Assembly (NCBI GenBank): GCA_036939355.1
Contig: JALLAP010002124.1
Location: 1-10,946 of the forward strand
DNA from: Thalassiosira profunda
Lineage: Eukaryota > Bacillariophyta > Thalassiosirophyceae > Thalassiosirales > Thalassiosiraceae
Direction of reading: 5' to 3'
DNA: 10,946 nt
In this document: piece after piece, positions 6,092 to 10,946 of the stretch
How the letters are laid out: every line of letters begins with the position of its first letter
Numbering within the stretch: the stretch's first letter is position 1
Program-made: the position numbers and the translations under genes
The notes under the pieces: model-generated
Told to the model about the DNA's origin: nothing
Database searches by the model: none
The model's input: the letters and a program-made list of their open reading frames with translations, nothing else

Positions 6092-7622
6092 TGCAGCGGT
6101 GCGTTGCAATGCGATGCAGACGACGAGGTGCACTGTAATTGGGGCGACCCTGTAGAGGTGTGGGTGGGCGCCGCTGGGCAATAGGGTTGATTGGCGCCGC
6201 CGTGCCACCGTGCAGCCGCGCCCCTGCAGGGAAGTGGATGCGGGTAGGGGTGGTCGTTGGTCGGCGTCGTGAAGCGGTGCACGCGACGCGCCAAAAAAAG
6301 AGCCCCTGCTGCTCTGCTAGCTACCCCCGAGCGCGACGAGGCCTCTCGGCCTCACCCCCCGCCCAAGCACGCCATCCAGGCTCACTGTCTCCCTACCCAG
6401 TCACCGCCGTCACGGGCATCTGCACGAGTAACTCAGGCGCCGGGGGGTCGTCCCCAGCTTTGCATGAGGGGTGGACGCCCCACGGCAATCTCACATGATG
6501 TGCACCAAAAATCCCCGACCTGACGCCGGGCGATGTTACGGCGGCTCTATCCCTTCCCCAACAGGACTGTAGGAAAGGGAACCAACGAGTTCTCTGGGGA
6601 CCCCCCCTGTTTAAGCAGAGCGTCTGTATTTTGCAACGGCACCAGGCGGATACCACCAGATACCACCCACGCACGACACATTGTGAGGCCTCGCCTAGGC
6701 GTTGCCGCGAGGAAGGAGCGCCTCCTCCGAGTGTCGAGGGTAATATTGGGAGGGCGCGAGCGCGTGGGGGGTGGGGGATGGGGGTTGGAGATCGCCATGG
6801 TGTGGCTGTCCGGAGGGGGGAGGCGTGCCGAGTTGTGGTGCACCCTCGCGAGCGGCGCTGGAATGAAGGTGAAAAAGGAAAAAGGGTGCACCACCAAGCA
6901 GACCACCTCAACCTCCTATGTACACCTAAGTACGTATGTGATGAGATGCCTATCTTATTTGGGCACATGATTTTTGGCAGAACAGTAGAGAACAGTAAAG
7001 AAAGAAAAATGAGTACCGCGACACACTTCACTTCTCCCCTGGGTGTCTTCTAGTGCCGGATCTTCACAAACATCCCGAATTCCCACAGTGGTCGGGCGGC
7101 AAACCCAAGGGGGAAATATGGGCGTTGAGAGCCGATGCGACCAGACGCCGAAGCGGTGCTCATTCTCCCCGCTCGCTTGCAGGGACGCCAAAAACGACGC
7201 GCGGGCGGCGCCAAGCAGTCCAAGCGCAACCAAGAGACAAGGAGGCCGAAGCCAACGCGCCTGGCGGCGGCAGCGCGAGCTCATTTGCGGGCCCTGAAGG
7301 TGAGAAGGCGGAGCGCTGCAACGGCGGGCACGGCGGGCATGGGCGGGGCTGGTCCTCTCGCGCGGCCCGGGACGGTGCATGCACTGTTGTTGTTGTTGTG
7401 TTGTTGAGGCGAAGGGCAGTTGTTCTCGTCACCATCTTGCCTCACCCCAACTTCGTCGACCTCGACAGGCACCGAGCCGACAAGACGAGCTCGACCGTCT
7501 TGGCCAAGATTGCCGTTGGCGCGGCAGTGCATGCGCGCCGGCAGAGGGACGTTGGGCGCCTCCCATTCATCCCATCACTTCCCAACTCGATTTGCAATAA
7601 TTGTCATCCCACCTAGGCCAAG
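6092..7622. other. About 1.5 kb without a supportable gene; promoters and possible 5' UTR of the large LysM gene
   Basis: No reading frame here has a recognisable domain. Composition is patchy: GC-rich at 6100-6880 and 7180-7380, with an AT-richer island at about 6905-7015. Splice-like signals exist on the plus strand: a pyrimidine-rich CTTCTAG at 7047-7053, CTTGCAG at 7176-7182, a consensus AAG/GTGAGA donor at 7300, and CTCGACAG at 7461-7468. A non-coding first exon (about 7183-7299) joined to 7469-7622 as the 5' UTR of the LysM gene is possible. A minus-strand ATG frame at 7284-6955 (109 aa) starts with a signal-peptide-like stretch (CLLVALGLLGAARASF) but has no other support. No tRNA, rRNA or snRNA signature was recognised. 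Confidence 0.45.
7386..7406 (+). repeat. Short GTT microsatellite
   Basis: Four GTT units, then GTGTTGTTG, form an imperfect trinucleotide run in the non-coding region upstream of the large LysM gene. Confidence 0.8.
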
Positions 7623-10051
7623 ATGAACAACATTCAGACCATGGACGCCCTCCGGCAGGCGGTGGGCGCCGCCTCCAAGGAGCAGGAGGCGCTCAAGCCG
7701 GGGTTGGCCCAGCGCGTCATCTGGTGCCAGGACGAGGACACCGGGAAGTGGGTCCTCGTCGGACTGTCAGAGACGGGGGAGGTGCAGGACCCGGAGGATT
7801 ACGCGGACGTGAGTGCTTGCCGTTGGCCTCGCGGGATGCCTGTTGCAATTCATCGGGTGCCATTTGCAATTATTGCTCACATCACGTGTGCTCGTTTCGT
7901 CATAAATCATCAGGTGCCGGCGCCCCTCCCCGACCAACCCTCCGGACGAATATGGGCCCGCGACGACGACGGCAACTGGACGAACGTCCGGGCCGAGGCC
8001 TCCAAGGAGGAGACCGCCCGCGCCCAGGCCGCCTTGCGGAGGGCCCAGGCCGTGAACTCCTACGTCCCCAAGAAGGAGGCGGAGGTGCCGCACCAGCAGA
8101 CGTGGAAGCCGGCGCGGTTCGCCCCCCGGCATCACAAGAGTCCCCGGGAGCGGAGTCGGCCGTCGTTGTCGAGCGTCCACCAGAATTACGCCCTGCGATT
8201 GAGCGGGCAGAAGGAGGCGTTCGAGGTGGCGCAGGACCCCATCGCCGAGGAGGATTCGGTGGCGTCGGACGGGGACGAGGGGGGCGTGCGGTACCACAAG
8301 GTCAAGCCGGGGGACACGTTCAACTTCATTTGTCTCAAGTACAAGATCTCGGCCGACGCGTTGCGGGCGGCGAACGATTTCGGCGGGAACACCCTCCAGA
8401 GCGCGCCGAGGAAGTTGGTCATTCCCTCCCCGTCGTCGTCGCCGAGCTCCAAGGACAAAGAGGGGAGGGATGCCGAGTCGACGCCGTCGCAGAGCGTCCA
8501 ATCCCTCCAATCCCCGGTGCCGAGCGTGTCGAGTTCCGTGGCCACGGAGAAGGTGTCCGTGGCGGTGGCGTCTGCAGCGGCGTCTCAGCTGGAGGTTCCG
8601 GACATTGCCAGCCCCCCTCCGGAGGCGGGGGCTGAGGCTGTCGCCAAGGCTCCGGAGAGCAAGGTGTGGCCCCCTCCGGTGACCACGTCTCTCTACCGGA
8701 CGCCCCCGAGGGGGGACAGCCGGTTGATGGAGGGGAAGAAGGGGGAGGAGGGCGTGCGGTATCACTGGGTCGAGCCGGATGTGAGTTCTTGTTCAACAAG
8801 TGCATCTTGATTTGGGGAGATTGTGTTCATCGACTGACTTCTTTCAATCCTTCACTTCCTCTTTTCTAGGACTCGCTCAGGTGGATCTGCCTGAAGTATA
8901 AGGTGAACGCCAACGACCTCCGCCGGGCGAACAACTTCACGGGGTCCAACCTTAAGGTCGCTCCGAAGAAGCTCGTCATCCCCCCGCCCTCCAAATCCAG
9001 CTTGACGAAGTCCCGATCGTTCCGCAGGTCCCGGGGCGAAAGCAGCACAATGAGCGGCTCCCAGTCCCAGCGCAGCTTCCGGGACGACGATTCCATCGGT
9101 CACTCGTCCTTCTTCAGCTCCAACTCCCAGCGGTCCAAGAAGTCGCGGGACGAGGGCCGCGTCGTGCCCCTGTTCGTGCCCCCGGTCATCTCTACCCGAA
9201 AGGCCTACGTTCCCAAGAACAGCACTGGAACAGCCGGCTCGTCCATTGATGGGACACATGGACCCGCCCCTCAGGGCGCCCCAGACGACGTCAGCGTGAT
9301 GACCACCAACACGAACCAGCCCGCGCCGATGTCCATGGTGCATCTGCCCGACGTCCAGAAACTGACGCTCTACGTGGACCACTCCTCCGACTCGTCCGAC
9401 AGCGAGCCCGAGAGGGAGAACAGCGGCGGCTCTGGTGGAGGACCACGGTACCACAACGTCCGCCCCAACGACACGGTCGAATATCTTTGCATGAAGTACC
9501 GCGTCTCGGCCGCGGCGCTGCGACGGGCCAACATTGGGCTCACGGGACGGAATCTCCAGACAGGCCCAAAGCGCCTCATCATCCCGGCCAGTATCAATAC
9601 TTCGTCGGCCAGTGGGTACTACAAGAAGAACACGTCCGACACCGCTACGCTGACGACGATGGGAACGTACACGCACGCCGACACGACCAACTCCATGGCC
9701 TTCTCGGACGGACTGTCGGACGGGCACTCCACGCTCGCCGAGCAGATCGCCTCGCTCAACGACGGCGAGGGATCGAGCGACGACGAAGCCCTCTACCACG
9801 ACGTCCAGCCCAGCGACACCCTCCAGGGGCTCTGCCTCCTCTACGGNGCCACGAAGGGATTGCAGGACATGACCGAGGACGAGAAGATCCAGAAGCTCGT
9901 TGCCCACCTCCCGAAGTCGCGGCAGACGAACAAGCCGCTGCTGTCGCACGACGAGGCGCGGGCGTACCTCGAGTACAACGAGTGGAATTTCGATCAGGCG
10001 CTACGGAATGCCAAGGTGGATTCGGATTGGTCGAGCCAGAGGAACTTGTAG
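7623..10051 (+). CDS. Multi-LysM protein with C-terminal UBA-like segment, three exons, 744 aa
   Basis: Exons are 7623-7808, 7914-8780 and 8870-10051. There is no signal peptide or membrane segment, so it is probably cytosolic. The N-terminus has a duplicated motif: RVIWCQDEDTGKWVLV (residues 32-47) and GRIWARDDDGNWTNV (73-87). Three complete LysM domains follow: about 186-233 (RYHKVKPGDTFNFICLKYKI), 342-389 (RYHWVEPDDSLRWICLKYKV) and 542-590 (RYHNVRPNDTVEYLCMKYRV). Each ends in a (K/R)L(V/I)IP strand and has a Cys before the KY pair. A fourth opens at 658 (LYHDVQPSDTLQGLCLLYG) but breaks at residue 677, the codon with the undetermined base. GGN is Gly whatever the base. Linkers are long, Ser/Pro-rich and disordered, and YVPK occurs twice (112-115 and 464-467). 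Residues 708-738 (DEARAYLEYNEWNFDQALRN, then DSDW) resemble a UBA-like three-helix fold. LysM binds GlcNAc polymers in secreted proteins; the intracellular ligand is unknown. Confidence 0.9.
7809..7913 (+). other. Intron 1 of the large LysM gene (105 nt)
   Basis: The donor is GTGAGT and the acceptor is AAATCATCAG, in phase 0. It is AT-richer than the flanking exons, with TTGCAATT-like words. Its length is a multiple of three and it has no in-frame stop, so the case rests on the splice signals and on the composition change. Confidence 0.78.
8781..8869 (+). other. Intron 2 of the large LysM gene (89 nt)
   Basis: The donor is GTGAGT and the acceptor is a strong pyrimidine tract, CTTCCTCTTTTCTAG, in phase 0. 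It interrupts the second LysM domain between VEPD and DSLRWICLKYK; splicing restores the domain. Reading through meets a TGA at 8808-8810. Confidence 0.95.
9847..9847 (+). other. Undetermined base inside the fourth LysM repeat
   Basis: The single N is the third base of a GGN codon, so it does not change the protein by itself. It lies exactly where the fourth LysM similarity stops, so it may mark an unresolved assembly join. Confidence 0.7.
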
Positions 10052-10221
10052 TTGACGAGGAGTTCAGTGCTTTCGGACCGGGCAGAAACATGCTTAACGT
10101 GAAAGCCGGGACGACAACATGGAGAGTCGATGATTGAGTTACCATACGAGAGTGATGTCACTATTATATGTTCGATGTCGACTTAAGATACAGCAACATT
10201 ATTTTGGTGAAGCGGCCCTTC
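10052..10221. other. Convergent intergenic region
   Basis: This 170-bp gap lies between the stop codons of the large LysM gene and the GT32-like gene. It is AT-rich towards its right half (about 10135-10210) and must contain both 3' UTRs. No other feature was recognised. Confidence 0.5.
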
Positions 10222-10946
10222 TTACAACACCAATAGCAGAATCACAGCACAAAATATCGGGAAGCGATGCCGCGAAAGAATCCTCTTTGCCATGAAAGCG
10301 GTGCCTTCCAAAGACCCCAATGCATTCGCCGCATTAAATTTGCGTTTCTTCCCCGTCACATCTTGCATCTCGTCGTCGTTCATCTCGTTTGCCTCTGCGT
10401 TCCCAATGCCCATTCTCCTCGCCAGACATTTGTACCACAGCCAAAGCAACGCACAAATCCCGCCCCACACGCAGAAATGGGCGTGGCAGAAGACAAAGTT
10501 CATGATCCGTGTGTCCCACTTGTGCCAGCTCCCGCCCTTGCGCGTTTCGAAGAAGGATCCCTCCACCGGCACGCACTGCTTCTGCTTGCACTGGTGGCAC
10601 TGCCCCCACCCCGCGGGGTTGAGCGTCAGTATCTTCGCGCGGTGCTGGTTGAGGTAGATCCACAGGCGGGTGGGTCCCGTCGACAGCAACACCGCGAAGT
10701 GGGGCACAAACAGTTCGAAGCCGTACAATGGTTTGGTGTGCTCCGGCAGCTCCTTCACGAATTGGTGCAGCACGGTGGAATTGGGTACCGATGCGAACAA
10801 TGCATTCGTCAGTCCGAGGTTGTACGTTTCGGCCACGATCATTTCCTTGTCAGCATTTTCCTCCAGGTCCAATTTCTGCAGCAGCGGGTCGACGTGGCGG
10901 ATCGGCAAGATGTCCATGTCGGCGTAGATTCCCCCGTAGTGCAGCA
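10222..10946 (-). CDS. GT32-type glycosyltransferase with DXD motif and C-terminal membrane segments, 5' part missing
   Basis: About 240 C-terminal residues are visible; the frame is open at the right edge, so the true start lies outside. The first visible residues are LHYGGIYADMDILPI, the sugar-nucleotide-binding core of the Gly_transf_sug (GT32) family. The DXD (D-M-D at 10920-10912) binds the metal and the nucleotide-sugar diphosphate. Later VPNSTVLHQFVKELPEHT, GPTRLWIYLNQHR and GGSWHKWDT match the conserved helix and the SW-containing end of the catalytic domain. A Cys cluster (CHQCKQKQC) precedes it. Two hydrophobic segments follow: FVFCHAHFCVWGGICALLWLW, and a C-terminal FPIFCAVILLLVL that ends at the TAA. 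Between them is a basic KKRK stretch. Relatives include Och1-like mannosyltransferases and inositol-phosphoceramide mannosyltransferases of the Golgi. The donor and acceptor cannot be told from this part. No intron is seen. Confidence 0.9.
   Translation of the reverse strand, partial: LHYGGIYADMDILPIRHVDPLLQKLDLEENADKEMIVAETYNLGLTNALFASVPNSTVLHQFVKELPEHTKPLYGFELFVPHFAVLLSTGPTRLWIYLNQHRAKILTLNPAGWGQCHQCKQKQCVPVEGSFFETRKGGSWHKWDTRIMNFVFCHAHFCVWGGICALLWLWYKCLARRMGIGNAEANEMNDDEMQDVTGKKRKFNAANALGSLEGTAFMAKRILSRHRFPIFCAVILLLVL

Noticed and set aside
6393..7031. A minus-strand frame that begins like a signal peptide (VKCVAVLIFLSLLFSTVL)
   Set aside because: It would have to start with GTG, which is not expected in a eukaryotic nuclear gene. 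The rest of the frame is Arg/Pro/Ser-rich and random-looking.
7767..8765. A 332-codon open frame on the minus strand, rich in Arg, Leu and Gly
   Set aside because: It is antisense to LysM exon 2 and intron 1, and its low-complexity composition follows from the GC-rich coding strand.
8852..9949. A 365-codon open frame on the minus strand
   Set aside because: It lies antisense to LysM exon 3, crosses the splice acceptor, and has no recognisable domain.
1..10946. A bacterial operon, CRISPR array or defence island
   Set aside because: The spliceosomal introns, plastid-targeting presequence and long UTR-like gaps show a eukaryotic nuclear locus. No repeat-spacer pattern or transposase was seen.

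Overview
This is a gene-dense nuclear fragment from a eukaryote, most probably a photosynthetic stramenopile, with a diatom as the best guess. Five introns of 66-105 nt are well supported. All have GT-AG ends, and the donors are all GTGAG. The peroxiredoxin begins with a signal peptide followed by a phenylalanine at the predicted cleavage site and a proline two residues later (GLG-FSP), resembling the ASAFAP plastid-targeting motif of red-lineage secondary plastids. A glutaredoxin-DEP-DUF547 fusion and soluble multi-LysM proteins fit the same lineage. The species cannot be named from the sequence.

Layout: (1) positions 1-651, minus strand, the N-terminal part of a membrane-anchored GH5-like beta-glucanase, truncated by the window edge; (2) 1027-1362, plus strand, a 111-aa single-LysM protein, divergent from the GH5 gene; (3) 1498-2200, minus strand, a two-exon, plastid-targeted type II peroxiredoxin; (4) 2556-4296, plus strand, a three-exon Grx-DEP-DUF547 protein, head-to-head with the peroxiredoxin across 355 bp; (5) 4329-6091, minus strand, a Cys4/Q-rich coiled-coil protein of unknown function, followed by a second ORF in the same frame after a single TGA; (6) 6092-7622, about 1.5 kb with no gene I can support; (7) 7623-10051, plus strand, a three-exon, 744-aa cytosolic-type protein with three full LysM domains and a fourth broken one; (8) 10222-10946, minus strand, a GT32-type glycosyltransferase with a DXD motif and C-terminal membrane segments, truncated by the window edge.

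Possible functional links: type II peroxiredoxins are commonly reduced by glutaredoxin, so the head-to-head peroxiredoxin and Grx-fusion genes may share redox control, although only the peroxiredoxin carries a targeting presequence. The GH5-like and GT32 genes point to glucan and glycan metabolism. Two LysM genes 6.3 kb apart suggest a dispersed local family. I see no mobile element, RNA gene, CRISPR array or recognisable defence system. The most unusual items are the signal-peptide-less multi-LysM protein with a duplicated IW-D-D-G-W motif, the fourth LysM that breaks at an undetermined base, and the in-frame TGA in the unknown minus-strand gene.
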